Positions 17,953-25,696 of a DNA stretch of 41,333 bases are shown here, in pieces. Origin of the DNA: Zoogloeaceae bacterium. Its GTDB lineage: Bacteria > Pseudomonadota > Gammaproteobacteria > Burkholderiales > Rhodocyclaceae. The DNA lies in contig JAITSU010000028.1 of the NCBI GenBank assembly GCA_031287525.1, positions 1-41,333 on the forward strand, written 5' to 3'. How positions within the stretch are numbered: position 1 is the first letter of the stretch; every line of letters begins with the position of its first letter. Both the position numbers and the translations under genes were made by a program. The notes under the pieces are model-generated. The model was not told the DNA's origin and did no database searches. It worked only from the letters and a program-made list of their open reading frames with translations.

Positions 17953-18145
17953 TCAAGACTCCATTGCCATATTGCTGTACCAGTCGATCAATCAGTTGTT
18001 GCTCTTGCAGGTTCAGGGTTTCCGTATCCACATACCGCCAGTTGCGCTCGTAGAGCGCCAAGGCTTCGTCTTCTTCGACGAAATCATCGTGGCGATTCCA
18101 GGCGATGAGCTTTAACTGGGGAAAGTCGGCAAGGCAAAGCTGCAT
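17945..18145 (-). CDS. small conserved-looking partner of the nucleotidyltransferase (possible antitoxin)
   Basis: 66 residues, mostly helical in appearance, reading LAWN-like LIAWNRHDDFVEEDEALALY, then ERNWRYVDTETLNLQEQQLI and a C-terminal LVQQYGNGVLNV. It overlaps the start of the nucleotidyltransferase gene by 8 bp, which implies translational coupling. From memory, similar small proteins with LYERNWR(F/Y)VD sit upstream of AbiEii-family genes in other proteobacteria. An antitoxin role is inferred from position only. There is no DNA-binding motif and no clear ribosome binding site. Confidence 0.65.
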   Translation of the reverse strand: MQLCLADFPQLKLIAWNRHDDFVEEDEALALYERNWRYVDTETLNLQEQQLIDRLVQQYGNGVLNV

Positions 18146-18226
18146 GGTCTACATCATGTTGCGGAGTCATAATCCATCATTGTACACCGTCGGGATGACG
18201 CCGTGTTTACACGGTTGCCGCTGCTC

Positions 18227-18331
18227 GCCCCCCCCGGCAATCCGCAGGGGAAAAGCGACGTTTTCCGCCACGGCGCGGGAAGAGCGCCGATTGAAATGCT
18301 GGAAAATCATGCCGACTTTTTGGCGCAATGC
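18227..18331 (-). pseudogene. metN: metN fragment (methionine ABC transporter ATPase)
   Basis: About 35 codons on the minus strand read [14 protein letters not shown] followed by [19 protein letters not shown]. This closely matches the Q-loop region of MetN (typical [19 protein letters not shown]). Neither the Walker A part before it nor the signature and Walker B parts after it are present nearby. It is therefore an isolated scrap of a deleted gene. The surrounding 18146-18384 holds nothing else recognisable. Confidence 0.75.
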
Positions 18332-18384
18332 CCGGAATCCGGGCGTTCCAGCCGGTTCGCCCGCCGAATCAAGGTGTGCCATCT

Positions 18385-18996
18385 TCATTCAACCGTTTCC
18401 AGTTTCTCGCTCGCAAAAATCGCGGCGGGGGAGATGACGGTTTCGTTCATCGGAATGTGTTGCCCATAGCGTTCGCGCAATTTTGCCTTGACCGCCGCGT
18501 GTGAGAGGTCGAACGTTCCCAGTTTTTGCAGTTTGCCCACTTCGATCCCCGCGCCACGCTGGTAGATTTTCCAGACCAGTTCCGAGCAATAGAGTTTTTC
18601 ATCGCTCCACTCGAACGCCAAATCGTAGGCTTTGCCCGCGAAGCGCCCACTCTCCCTTTTCATGCGGGCGAGCGTTTCCGCTGTCAGCGCGGCATCGGCG
18701 TTTTTCAGGCGTTTGATGACGTAATGCCCCGCTTCGCCGCGTTCAATCCATTCCTGTAACGGCGTCACCTGCACGCGCCGCGCGGCTTCGTGGACGTACC
18801 ACTTGCCGTTTTGGGCAAACAGGATGCCGACGTGCGAATACTTTGATTTCGTCGCCAACTGTATCGCCTGGCTCTGCGATGAGCGCGAAGTCTGAAAAAT
18901 GATGTCGCCTTCTCGCGGTTGCGGGGGTGCCGCGCCGCTGGAATGGCACGTCGTCGACAACAGCGCCGCGATGAAAATCAGGAGGATACCGCGCAT
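18385..18996 (-). CDS. YiiX/YebB-like NlpC/P60-type cysteine hydrolase
   Basis: 203 residues from ATG 18996, chosen because AGAGG lies 6 bp upstream and a signal peptide starts there ([19 protein letters not shown]). The mature part begins with [20 protein letters not shown]. His55 (KYSHVGIL) and Cys137 (LYCSELVW) are the likely catalytic pair in the permuted order (His before Cys) of the YiiX group. This group resembles papain-like NlpC/P60 enzymes that cut peptide or lipid-linked amides; the true substrate is unknown. It is probably periplasmic or lipid-anchored, though the lipobox is not canonical. The gene faces away from flhB. Confidence 0.82.
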   Translation of the reverse strand: MRGILLIFIAALLSTTCHSSGAAPPQPREGDIIFQTSRSSQSQAIQLATKSKYSHVGILFAQNGKWYVHEAARRVQVTPLQEWIERGEAGHYVIKRLKNADAALTAETLARMKRESGRFAGKAYDLAFEWSDEKLYCSELVWKIYQRGAGIEVGKLQKLGTFDLSHAAVKAKLRERYGQHIPMNETVISPAAIFASEKLETVE

Positions 18997-19160
18997 GATC
19001 GCCTCTTTCGCATGGATGGAAGAGCAGGATGGTAATCCAGACAAGGGCATTTCCGGCACATTCCGTCACGTCGTTGCTCTCGCGTTTTCCACAAATAACC
19101 CCATAAAAACACACATCGCCGCAACTAAGTTCATTTAATTTATAAAAAAGATGCGCTACC

Positions 19161-19190
19161 TGTTTAATTTCTTTGATTTTTTCCTATAAT
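19161..19190 (+). promoter_or_regulatory. possible sigma-70 promoter before flhB
   Basis: A perfect TATAAT lies at 19185-19190, 27 bp before the flhB start, in an AT-rich intergenic region (19060-19216). The best -35 candidate, TGTTTA (19161-19166), is weak. No sigma-28 or sigma-54 flagellar promoter was recognised. Confidence 0.35.
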
Positions 19191-19216
19191 GGCGGCACTT
19201 CATTGGTGGCGATGTC

Positions 19217-20365
19217 ATGGCTGAAGGCAGCGATCTCGAAAAAACAGAACAACCTACGGGCCGACGGATCAGTCAGGCGCGGGAGGAAGGTCAGGTTCCC
19301 CATTCGCGGGAACTGGGCAGTTTTCTCTTGCTCATGGTCGCGGCGACGGCGTTCTGGCTTCTGGGTGACTGGTTCGCCGAACGCTTCATGAACATCATGC
19401 GGAAGGGTTTGACCATTGACCCGGTGGTGATTCGTGAGCCGCTTCTGGGCGTGGCGCGGCTGGGGGATTTGGGTTCTGACGCGTTCATCAGTTTTGCCCC
19501 GTTGGTGCTGGCGCTGGTGATCGCCGCGCTGATTCCGCCGTTTGTAATGAATGCCTGGGTGTTTTCGACCAAGGCGCTGATGCCCAATTTCGGGCGCATG
19601 AATCCCATTGCCGGCATTGGTCGCATGTTCTCGTGGAACAGCCTGATGGAACTCGCCAAGGCCGCGCTGAAAGCCACCCTGATTGGCGGCGTGGCGGTGC
19701 TGATGATTTCGCGTGAATGGCCGGATATTTTCGGGCTGCTGGCGCAACCGCTGGACGCGGGGCTGGCGCAAGCCGGGCGTTTGCTGACCTTTACCTTTTT
19801 GATGCTGGTGGCGACCATCATTATTATTGTCGCCGCCGATGTGCCGTTCCAGATTTGGCAGTACTACCACAAGATGCGGATGACCAAGGAAGAGGTCAAG
19901 CAGGAAAGCAAGGAAACGGATGGCAACCCGATGGTCAAGGGGCGCATCCGCAGCCTGCAACGCGAAGCGGCGCGTCGGCGCATGATGTCGGCAGTGCCGC
20001 AGGCGGATGTGATTGTGACCAACCCCACCCATTACGCGGTGGCTTTGTCCTATAAGGAAGGCATGAATGCGCCCAGGGTGCTGGCAAAGGGGATGGGCGT
20101 GATTGCCCAGAAAATCAAGGCAATTGGCGCGGAGCATGGCGTGCCGCTGCTGGAAGCGCCGCCGCTGGCGCGCGCGCTGTTCAAACACACGGAAATCGAC
20201 GAAATGATTCCCGGCGCGCTGTATGCCGCTGTTGCTGAAGTGCTGGCTTACGTCTATCAACTGAACCAGTGGAAAAAGCAGGGCGGTCGCTATCCCACGC
20301 CGCCCTCAAAAGTGGAAGTGCCGCCTGAACTGGCTGTTCCCGAACTTGTACCGGAGGCTGCCTGA
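19217..20365 (+). CDS. flhB: flagellar export switch protein FlhB
   Basis: 382 residues. The N-terminal half has four membrane helices and starts with the family pattern EKTEQPTGRRISQAREEGQV. The cytoplasmic domain carries the autocleavage motif NPTH with Asn269, the same position as in Salmonella FlhB. Cleavage there switches export from rod/hook proteins to filament proteins. MTKEEVKQESKETDGNPMVK, just after the last helix, is highly conserved. A Pro-rich tail follows residue 355. It is first in flhB-flhA-flhF-flhG and its stop overlaps the flhA start (TGATG). Confidence 0.97.
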   Translation: MAEGSDLEKTEQPTGRRISQAREEGQVPHSRELGSFLLLMVAATAFWLLGDWFAERFMNIMRKGLTIDPVVIREPLLGVARLGDLGSDAFISFAPLVLALVIAALIPPFVMNAWVFSTKALMPNFGRMNPIAGIGRMFSWNSLMELAKAALKATLIGGVAVLMISREWPDIFGLLAQPLDAGLAQAGRLLTFTFLMLVATIIIIVAADVPFQIWQYYHKMRMTKEEVKQESKETDGNPMVKGRIRSLQREAARRRMMSAVPQADVIVTNPTHYAVALSYKEGMNAPRVLAKGMGVIAQKIKAIGAEHGVPLLEAPPLARALFKHTEIDEMIPGALYAAVAEVLAYVYQLNQWKKQGGRYPTPPSKVEVPPELAVPELVPEAA

Positions 20366-22455
20366 TGGCGAGCGCGAGCCTGACCCTGCAAGACGTTTTT
20401 ACGCGGTTGAACCCCTCTCAACTGGGCGCGCCCATTCTCATCGTCATGATTCTGGCGATGATGGTGTTGCCGCTGCCCGCCTTCGCGCTGGACGTGTTCT
20501 TCACTTTCAATATCGCCCTGTCGGTGTTGATTCTGCTGGTCGCCGTGCAGGTCAAAAAGACGCTGGAATTCTCGGTCTTCCCTACCGTGCTGCTGGTCAC
20601 GACCCTTCTGCGGCTCTCCTTGAACGTAGCTTCAACAAGGGTGGTGATGCTGGAAGGGCATACGGGCGAGGCGGCGGCGGGCAAGGTGATCGAAGCCTTC
20701 GGACAATTTCTGGTCGGCGGCAATTACACGGTGGGCATCATCGTGTTTTTGATTCTGGTCATCATCAATTTCATGGTCATCACCAAGGGCGCGGGTCGGG
20801 TGGCGGAAGTGTCCGCCCGTTTCACGCTGGACGCCATGCCCGGCAAACAGATGGCGATTGACGCCGACTTGAATTCCGGTCTGATTGGCGAAGACGAAGC
20901 CCGCGCGCGGCGTTCCGAAATCGCGCAGGAAGCCGAATTCTTCGGTTCGATGGACGGCGCTTCCAAATTTGTGCGCGGCGACGCCATTGCCGGCATCATC
21001 ATCACCCTCATCAACGTGGTCGGCGGGCTGATTATCGGCGTGGTGCAACACGATCTGGCGCTGGCGGACGCCGCCCGCATCTACACCCTGCTCGCCATCG
21101 GTGATGGTCTGGTGGCGCAGATTCCCTCGCTGGTCATCTCCATCGCCGCCGGCATGGTCGTCACCCGCGTATCCGACGAAAAAGAAGTCAGTCTGCAATT
21201 CGCCACGCAGGTGTTCCGCAATCATCAGGTAGTGTTCATTACGGCGGGCATTCTGGGCGGCATGGGCATCATCCCCGGTATGCCCAATCTGGTGTTCCTG
21301 ATGCTGGCGGGCGGTCTTGGTTCTTTGGGCTGGAAGATGAGGAAGCAGGCGGAGCGCGCCAGACTGAGTTCCGAACCCGTCAAAGCCGCGCCCGCGCCGG
21401 TCACGGACGCGCAGGAAGCTTCCTGGGCGGATGTCGCGCCGCTGGATGTGCTGGGGCTGGAAGTCGGCTATCGCCTGATTCCGCTGGTCGACAAGACCCA
21501 GGATGGCGAATTGCTGCGCCGCATTCGCGGCATCCGCAAGAAATTCGCGCAGGAAGTGGGTTTCCTCGTTTCGCCTGTGCATATCCGCGACAATCTGGAA
21601 CTGAAACCCAACGCCTACCGCATTCTCCTGAAAGGCGTGGAAGTCGGGCAGGGCGAAGCCTTCCCCGGACAATTCCTCGCCATCAATCCCGGTCGCGTGG
21701 CGGGGACATTGCCCGGCGCTGTGACCAAAGACCCGGCGTTTGGTCTTGACGCCATCTGGGTTGAATCCCGTTTGCGCGATCAGGCGCAAGCCTATGGTTA
21801 TACCGTGGTCGACGCGTCCACCGTGGTGGCGACGCACCTGAACAACCTGCTCCTGAACAACGCCGCCGCCTTGCTCGGTCGTCAGGAAGTGCAACAACTG
21901 CTCGACCATCTCGGCAAGGAAATGCCCAAACTGGTGGAAGACCTCGTGCCCAAGACCCTGCCGCTCGGCACGCTGCAAAAAGTGCTGCAAAACCTCCTGG
22001 ACGAAGGGGTGCATATCCGCGACATGCGGACGATCATCGAAATTCTTGCCGACCACGCGCCGCGCGCGCAGAACGCCGACGACCTCACCACGCTGGTGCG
22101 CGTGGCGTTGGGTCGCGCCATCGTGCAAGACCTGTATCCCACCGGCAACGAAATGCAGGTCATGACCCTCGACCCGCAACTCGAACGCCTGCTCCTGCAA
22201 ACCGTTAATGGCTCCGCTGGCGCTTCCGCGCTCGAACCGGGGCTTGCCGACGGCTTGCTGAAAGAAGCGGCGGCAGCCACAGCGCGTCAGGAAGAACTGG
22301 GGATGCCCGCCGTGTTGCTTGTCCCCGGCGCCATCCGCCTGCTGCTCTCCCGCTTCCTGCGGCGCAACATCCCGCAACTGAAAATCATCGCCCACGGCGA
22401 AGTTCCCGAAACCAAGCTCCTTAAAGTGACCTCTATTATTGGAGGCAGGTCATGA
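20365..22455 (+). CDS. flhA: flagellar export gate protein FlhA
   Basis: 696 residues, the normal length. The N-terminal half has about eight membrane helices and contains the FHIPEP-type region (FPTVLLVTTLLRLSLNVAST) and the cytoplasmic loop MPGKQMAIDADLNSGLIGED. The C-terminal half is the cytoplasmic docking domain for export chaperones and substrates. FlhA forms a nonameric ring that couples proton flow to protein export. Its start overlaps the flhB stop and its stop overlaps the flhF start (ATGA), so the three genes are translationally coupled. Confidence 0.97.
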   Translation: MASASLTLQDVFTRLNPSQLGAPILIVMILAMMVLPLPAFALDVFFTFNIALSVLILLVAVQVKKTLEFSVFPTVLLVTTLLRLSLNVASTRVVMLEGHTGEAAAGKVIEAFGQFLVGGNYTVGIIVFLILVIINFMVITKGAGRVAEVSARFTLDAMPGKQMAIDADLNSGLIGEDEARARRSEIAQEAEFFGSMDGASKFVRGDAIAGIIITLINVVGGLIIGVVQHDLALADAARIYTLLAIGDGLVAQIPSLVISIAAGMVVTRVSDEKEVSLQFATQVFRNHQVVFITAGILGGMGIIPGMPNLVFLMLAGGLGSLGWKMRKQAERARLSSEPVKAAPAPVTDAQEASWADVAPLDVLGLEVGYRLIPLVDKTQDGELLRRIRGIRKKFAQEVGFLVSPVHIRDNLELKPNAYRILLKGVEVGQGEAFPGQFLAINPGRVAGTLPGAVTKDPAFGLDAIWVESRLRDQAQAYGYTVVDASTVVATHLNNLLLNNAAALLGRQEVQQLLDHLGKEMPKLVEDLVPKTLPLGTLQKVLQNLLDEGVHIRDMRTIIEILADHAPRAQNADDLTTLVRVALGRAIVQDLYPTGNEMQVMTLDPQLERLLLQTVNGSAGASALEPGLADGLLKEAAAATARQEELGMPAVLLVPGAIRLLLSRFLRRNIPQLKIIAHGEVPETKLLKVTSIIGGRS

Positions 22456-23960
22456 ACGTCAGAAAATTTGTCGCCGCCAACGCGCCCGAAGCCTTGCGTA
22501 AAATCAAGGAAACCCTGGGGCCGGACGCCGTAATCCTTTCCAACCGCAGCGTCGCTGGCGGTGTCGAAATCATGGCTGTCGCCCACCGCGACCTGTCCAT
22601 GATTGTGCCGCCGGTAGAAGAGCGACCACGGCAACAGACGCCACCGCCCTCGCGCTTCGCCGCGCCGGTGTCGCCCGCCGCCTTTGTGGATGACAGCGAC
22701 GAGAATTATCACGTCAGTCTGTCTTCGCGCCGCGCAACGCCGGTCGATGACATCGCCGCCGCTGCCCATGCCATGCGCGCGCCGCTGCTGCGACAAGCCG
22801 CCGCCCAATCCGACGCGCAGATTCAGGCGCGGATGCGGTCGCATCCCACGCAACCCGCTGCCCGCCAACCCGCGCCGCAGACCCGCGCCACCAGCCGCGC
22901 CGCCGCTGTCGTCAATGCCGGAATCCCCAAGCCCGATTCCCTGCGGACAACACGCGCCAACGACGCCCTGAATCCATCGGTCGAACGCGCGCAGGCGACC
23001 GTCCAACAGGATGCCGAAGTCATCCCGGCGGAAGTGCTGGATGAAATCCGTTCCCTGCGGAAAATTGTCGAACAACATCTGGCGGGCTTCGCCTGGGGCG
23101 AAACCGCCCGTACCAATCCCGTCAAAACCGAAGTGCTGCGGCGGATGCTGGAAGCCGGGTTTTCGCCGCAATTCGCCCGCGAACTCTTGAATGACTTGCC
23201 CGCCAAAATGAATGTCAAAGAGGCGATGGCGTGGAGTCAGGGCATTGCCGACATGAGCCTGTTTACCGCTGGCGAGGACATCGTTGACCAGGGCGGCGTT
23301 TATGCCCTCATGGGGCCGACCGGCGTCGGCAAGACCACCACCACCGCCAAACTCGCCGCCCGCTGCGTGTTGAAACACGGCGCCAGCAAGGTCGCGCTGG
23401 TGACGACCGACAGCTACCGGATTGGCGCTTACGAACAACTGCGGATTTATGGTCGCATTCTGGGCGTGACGGTCTATCTCGCCAAAGACGCGGAAGAACT
23501 GCGCCAAACCCTGCTCGAACTCTCCAACAAGCACATGGTGCTGATCGACACGATGGGCATGAGCCAGAAAGACAAACTGGTGGCGGAACTGAACGCCATG
23601 CTGTCGGAAAGCGCCGTGCGTCGCCTGTTGCTGCTTTCCTCAACCGCGCGTGGCGACACGCTGGACGACGTGGTGCGCGCCTATCGCGGCAGCGATTTGA
23701 CAGGTTGCGTGCTCACCAAGGTCGACGAAGCCGTCAGCCTCGCGCCCGCGCTCGACGTTATCATGCGCCACGGTCTTAAATTGCACTACGTTTCCAACGG
23801 TCAGCGCGTGCCGGAAGACCTGCATCTGCCCAATCGTACCTACCTGCTGCACCGCGCCTTCAAGGAAGCGCAGGAAGCCACACATCGTTACACCGGCCTG
23901 GAGCCGGGGCTGATGATGGCAAACGCCGGGTTGATGGCTTCTGGAGCCGGGCGTGGCTGA
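22452..23960 (+). CDS. flhF: flagellar GTPase FlhF
   Basis: 502 residues. The N-terminus MNVRKFVAANAPEALRKIKE is typical. A long Pro/Ala-rich linker (about 55-185) is followed by an SRP-type GTPase domain with the P-loop GPTGVGKTTTTAKLA near residue 288, VTTDSYRIGAYEQL (switch region), LIDTMGMSQ in place of the usual DTAG, and LTKVDEA for guanine binding. FlhF sets the position and number of polar flagella together with FlhG, so polar flagellation is likely. It overlaps flhG by 8 bp. Confidence 0.95.
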   Translation: MNVRKFVAANAPEALRKIKETLGPDAVILSNRSVAGGVEIMAVAHRDLSMIVPPVEERPRQQTPPPSRFAAPVSPAAFVDDSDENYHVSLSSRRATPVDDIAAAAHAMRAPLLRQAAAQSDAQIQARMRSHPTQPAARQPAPQTRATSRAAAVVNAGIPKPDSLRTTRANDALNPSVERAQATVQQDAEVIPAEVLDEIRSLRKIVEQHLAGFAWGETARTNPVKTEVLRRMLEAGFSPQFARELLNDLPAKMNVKEAMAWSQGIADMSLFTAGEDIVDQGGVYALMGPTGVGKTTTTAKLAARCVLKHGASKVALVTTDSYRIGAYEQLRIYGRILGVTVYLAKDAEELRQTLLELSNKHMVLIDTMGMSQKDKLVAELNAMLSESAVRRLLLLSSTARGDTLDDVVRAYRGSDLTGCVLTKVDEAVSLAPALDVIMRHGLKLHYVSNGQRVPEDLHLPNRTYLLHRAFKEAQEATHRYTGLEPGLMMANAGLMASGAGRG

Positions 23961-24867
23961 TTTTCGCCTCGACCAGGCGGCGGGGTTGAGACGTTTGTTC
24001 GATAGCCGCCGCCTGCGGATCGTCACCTTCGCGTCCGGCACGCCCGGCGTGGGCAAGACCACGCTGGTCGCCAATGTCGCTGTCGCGCTGGCGCGGCAAG
24101 GTCTGGAAGTGCTGGTGGTGGACGAAAACGGCGGCGCGCGACACATGGGCGCGTTTTTCGGCATCGCCCCAAGCGGCGATTTGTTGCAAGTTGTGAACCG
24201 CAAACTGAATCTGGAAGATGTATTGTTCAGCCCCGCGCCGGGCGTACAAGTCCTGCCCGCCGGACGCGCCGCCCGCCAACTGACCTGTCTCAACAACGCG
24301 CAACAACAGGCGATGCTGGACGGCATCAACGGTCTTACGCGCCCTGTGGATGTTATTTTGGTGGATAGTTCCCCTGACCACGCGCACGGGTTTTCCCCTT
24401 GGGGGCTGGCAGCGGGCGAAGCCGTGATGGTCGTTTCCGGCGCTGGCGCGTCCATTACCGACGCCTACGCGCTGATTAAAAAAGTCAGCCTCGCCTTGCA
24501 CCGGCGACATTTCCGCATTCTGGCAAACCGCGTCAAAAGCCCTGATGACGGACAGGTGATTTTCAAAAACCTGAAACAGGTCGCCGCCGAACGCGGCGTT
24601 GCCCACCTCGAATACGGCGGCGCAATCCCGCTCGACAACAGCCTGAAACAACTGGGACAACTCTGCCAACCCATCGTCGAAGCCCTGCCCGAAACCCCCG
24701 CCGCCCTTGCGCTACGAACTTTCGCCAACCACATGCTGACCTGGACAGCCGCCGAATACGAACATGGCGGCGTGGAACAGTTTATTGAGCAGTTATTGCA
24801 TTCGGAACAGGGGAGAGAATATCGGGCGGGGATGAAAGTGGCGGGAGCATCCTGCTCCCGTTCGTGA
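23953..24867 (+). CDS. flhG: MinD-like ATPase FlhG (FleN/YlxH)
   Basis: 304 residues, GTG start at 23953 with GGAG 6 bp upstream. FlhG limits flagellar number, acting with FlhF. The P-loop is SGTPGVGKTTLVANVAVALA. The signature lysine of the deviant Walker A motif (KGGVGKT) is replaced by Thr30, while Lys35 is kept. VVDENGGARH and ILVDSSPDHAHG fill the switch positions. The last codons (VAGASCSRS) are encoded by an intergenic palindrome beginning at 24838, so the natural C-terminus appears to have been replaced by repeat sequence. fliA, often next, is absent. Confidence 0.9.
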   Translation: MADFRLDQAAGLRRLFDSRRLRIVTFASGTPGVGKTTLVANVAVALARQGLEVLVVDENGGARHMGAFFGIAPSGDLLQVVNRKLNLEDVLFSPAPGVQVLPAGRAARQLTCLNNAQQQAMLDGINGLTRPVDVILVDSSPDHAHGFSPWGLAAGEAVMVVSGAGASITDAYALIKKVSLALHRRHFRILANRVKSPDDGQVIFKNLKQVAAERGVAHLEYGGAIPLDNSLKQLGQLCQPIVEALPETPAALALRTFANHMLTWTAAEYEHGGVEQFIEQLLHSEQGREYRAGMKVAGASCSRS

Positions 24868-24898
24868 ACGGCCTGCGAGAGCAGGATGCTCCCGCCAC
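24838..24898. repeat. inverted pair of GGGAGCA-TCC-TGCTCCC palindromes
   Basis: Two oppositely oriented copies of a short hairpin unit, GTGGCGGGAGCATCCTGCTC (from 24838) and its complement ending at 24898, separated by about 15 bp. Each unit is itself a hairpin with apical TCC. Single copies occur at 25061-25084 and 29501-29523. The left copy supplies the end of flhG. Confidence 0.85.
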
Positions 24899-24901
24899 TA
24901 T

Positions 24902-25059
24902 TAGCTTTCTGGGAACGCCGACGTCCACGTCGGCACGTCGGCGGTACGCCGACTTTGAGCGCAGATTGCCGCGCAAACACCGCTGCCAGCGTGGACGCTG
25001 GCGTTCCCAGGAAAACCTTCACTCAAAAAAACGCTCTGTGCAACTTTGTCAGCAGTCTG
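24902..25059 (-). repeat. MITE-like element, copy B (inverted, truncated at one end)
   Basis: Reverse complement of the element at 29319-29500. It holds a 98-bp core bounded by GGGAACGCC (24911-24919) and GGCGTTCCC (25000-25008), then about 35 bp shared with copy C, and the terminal repeat TTTGTCAGCAGTCTG (25045-25059). The other terminal repeat is missing: identity with copies A and C ends at 24902. Its second palindrome (GACG-TCCA-CGTC) is intact, whereas copies A and C carry a broken arm there. Confidence 0.85.
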
Positions 25060-25060
25060 T

Positions 25061-25084
25061 GCGGGAGCAGGATGCTCCCGCCAC
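25061..25084. repeat. GCGGGAGCA-type short palindrome
   Basis: A single copy of the hairpin GGGAGCA-TCC-TGCTCCC, 1 bp after the end of MITE copy B. The same unit also directly follows copy C at 29501, so the two are associated. Confidence 0.8.
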
Positions 25085-25175
25085 TTTTACAAATCACGCC
25101 TTACTGACCGCTCATCCTCTTGTCAAAGAGGCTGCTACCGTTCGTCGCCAAAATCATACCGCTCATCATAAACAC

Positions 25176-25204
25176 TTGCCTCAGACATAGCTTTTGCGCA
25201 TAAT
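25176..25204 (+). promoter_or_regulatory. candidate sigma-70 promoter of an intergenic RNA
   Basis: TTGCCT (25176-25181), a 17-bp spacer and CATAAT (25199-25204) give a reasonable sigma-70 promoter. There is no convincing gene behind it; the next signal is a terminator at 25374-25396. Confidence 0.45.
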
Positions 25205-25210
25205 CCGTGC

Positions 25211-25396
25211 AGTACAGAGGAATGCAGACAGTTGACATAAGAATATCAGCAGTTGACGGGCATAACCCGTCTGGAAATGGGTTTGTCGCCCCGTCACCCG
25301 AAACAGAACTTAACCGGCAAGCAGATCGAAATGCCCCAAACGCTTTCACAAACATCGCGGAACGTCATTGATACACGCCAAATCCGGCGTGTTTTT
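25211..25396 (+). ncRNA. candidate small RNA of about 186 nt
   Basis: The stretch lies between a plausible promoter (25176-25204) and a strong intrinsic terminator and has no good ORF. It contains GACGGG-CATAA-CCCGTC, which could pair alternatively with a downstream GCCCCGTC. CAGTTGAC occurs twice, 21 bp apart (25229-25236 and 25250-25257). Three GGA triplets occur in exposed-looking places, but that is too few to call an Rsm/Csr-type RNA. No known RNA family was recognised. The rest of 25085-25442 holds nothing else I can identify. Confidence 0.35.
25374..25396 (+). terminator. intrinsic terminator in the flhG-pilY1 gap
   Basis: A perfect stem CACGCC (25374-25379) / GGCGTG (25386-25391) is followed by TTTTT. 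It marks the end of some transcript on the plus strand before the pilY1 promoter. Confidence 0.7.
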
Positions 25397-25442
25397 GTCC
25401 TGCGCGAAGCGCGGGGAAAGTCTGATTTTATTGTAAAAAACC

Positions 25443-25471
25443 TTGTAAAATCAAATAGTTGCCTGTATAAT
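25443..25471 (+). promoter_or_regulatory. sigma-70 promoter of pilY1
   Basis: TTGTAA (25443-25448), a 17-bp spacer and a perfect TATAAT (25466-25471). The predicted transcription start near 25478 falls inside the heptamer repeat array that begins 3 bp after the -10 box. Confidence 0.65.
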
Positions 25472-25473
25472 AC

Positions 25474-25508
25474 GGCTACAGGCTACAGGCTACAGGCTAC
25501 AGGCTACA
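25474..25508 (+). repeat. five tandem GGCTACA heptamers
   Basis: Five perfect copies of GGCTACA follow the pilY1 -10 box directly and cover the expected transcription start. They lie outside the coding region, about 190 bp before the pilY1 start. Slippage here would change leader length, not reading frame. Confidence 0.95.
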
Positions 25509-25594
25509 GCAACAAGCACACGGGCTAAGTTTAGCCTTCGTTTTTGCGCGGCTTCGCGCGTCTTCTGTCGTATTTCTTCCCTATCGTTTTTTTG

Positions 25595-25627
25595 ACGCAG
25601 CGTCCTTTTTGGGTCGCTGCGTTTTTT
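25595..25627 (+). terminator. intrinsic terminator inside the pilY1 leader
   Basis: ACGCAGCG (25595-25602) pairs with CGCTGCGT (25615-25622), with inner CC/GG pairs, and a run of Ts follows (25622-25627). It lies between the pilY1 promoter and its start codon. Two further hairpins precede it: GGCTAA-GT-TTAGCC (about 25523) and GCGCG-GCTT-CGCGC (about 25548). The arrangement suggests attenuation or a short leader RNA. Confidence 0.75.
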
Positions 25628-25696
25628 GTCGTTCACATCTGTCTCGCAGAAAGACAGGTTTGTCTGTTCCCTCATCACCAAAATTGGAGTTCTGAA

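Noticed and set aside
25474-25508. CRISPR array
   Set aside because: The 7-bp units are directly adjacent, without spacers, and no cas genes are present.
25205-25627. 6S RNA or c-di-GMP (GEMM) riboswitch before pilY1
   Set aside because: Neither the 6S closing stem and central bubble nor the GEMM consensus could be found by eye. Only a generic RNA candidate and an attenuator-like leader are supported.
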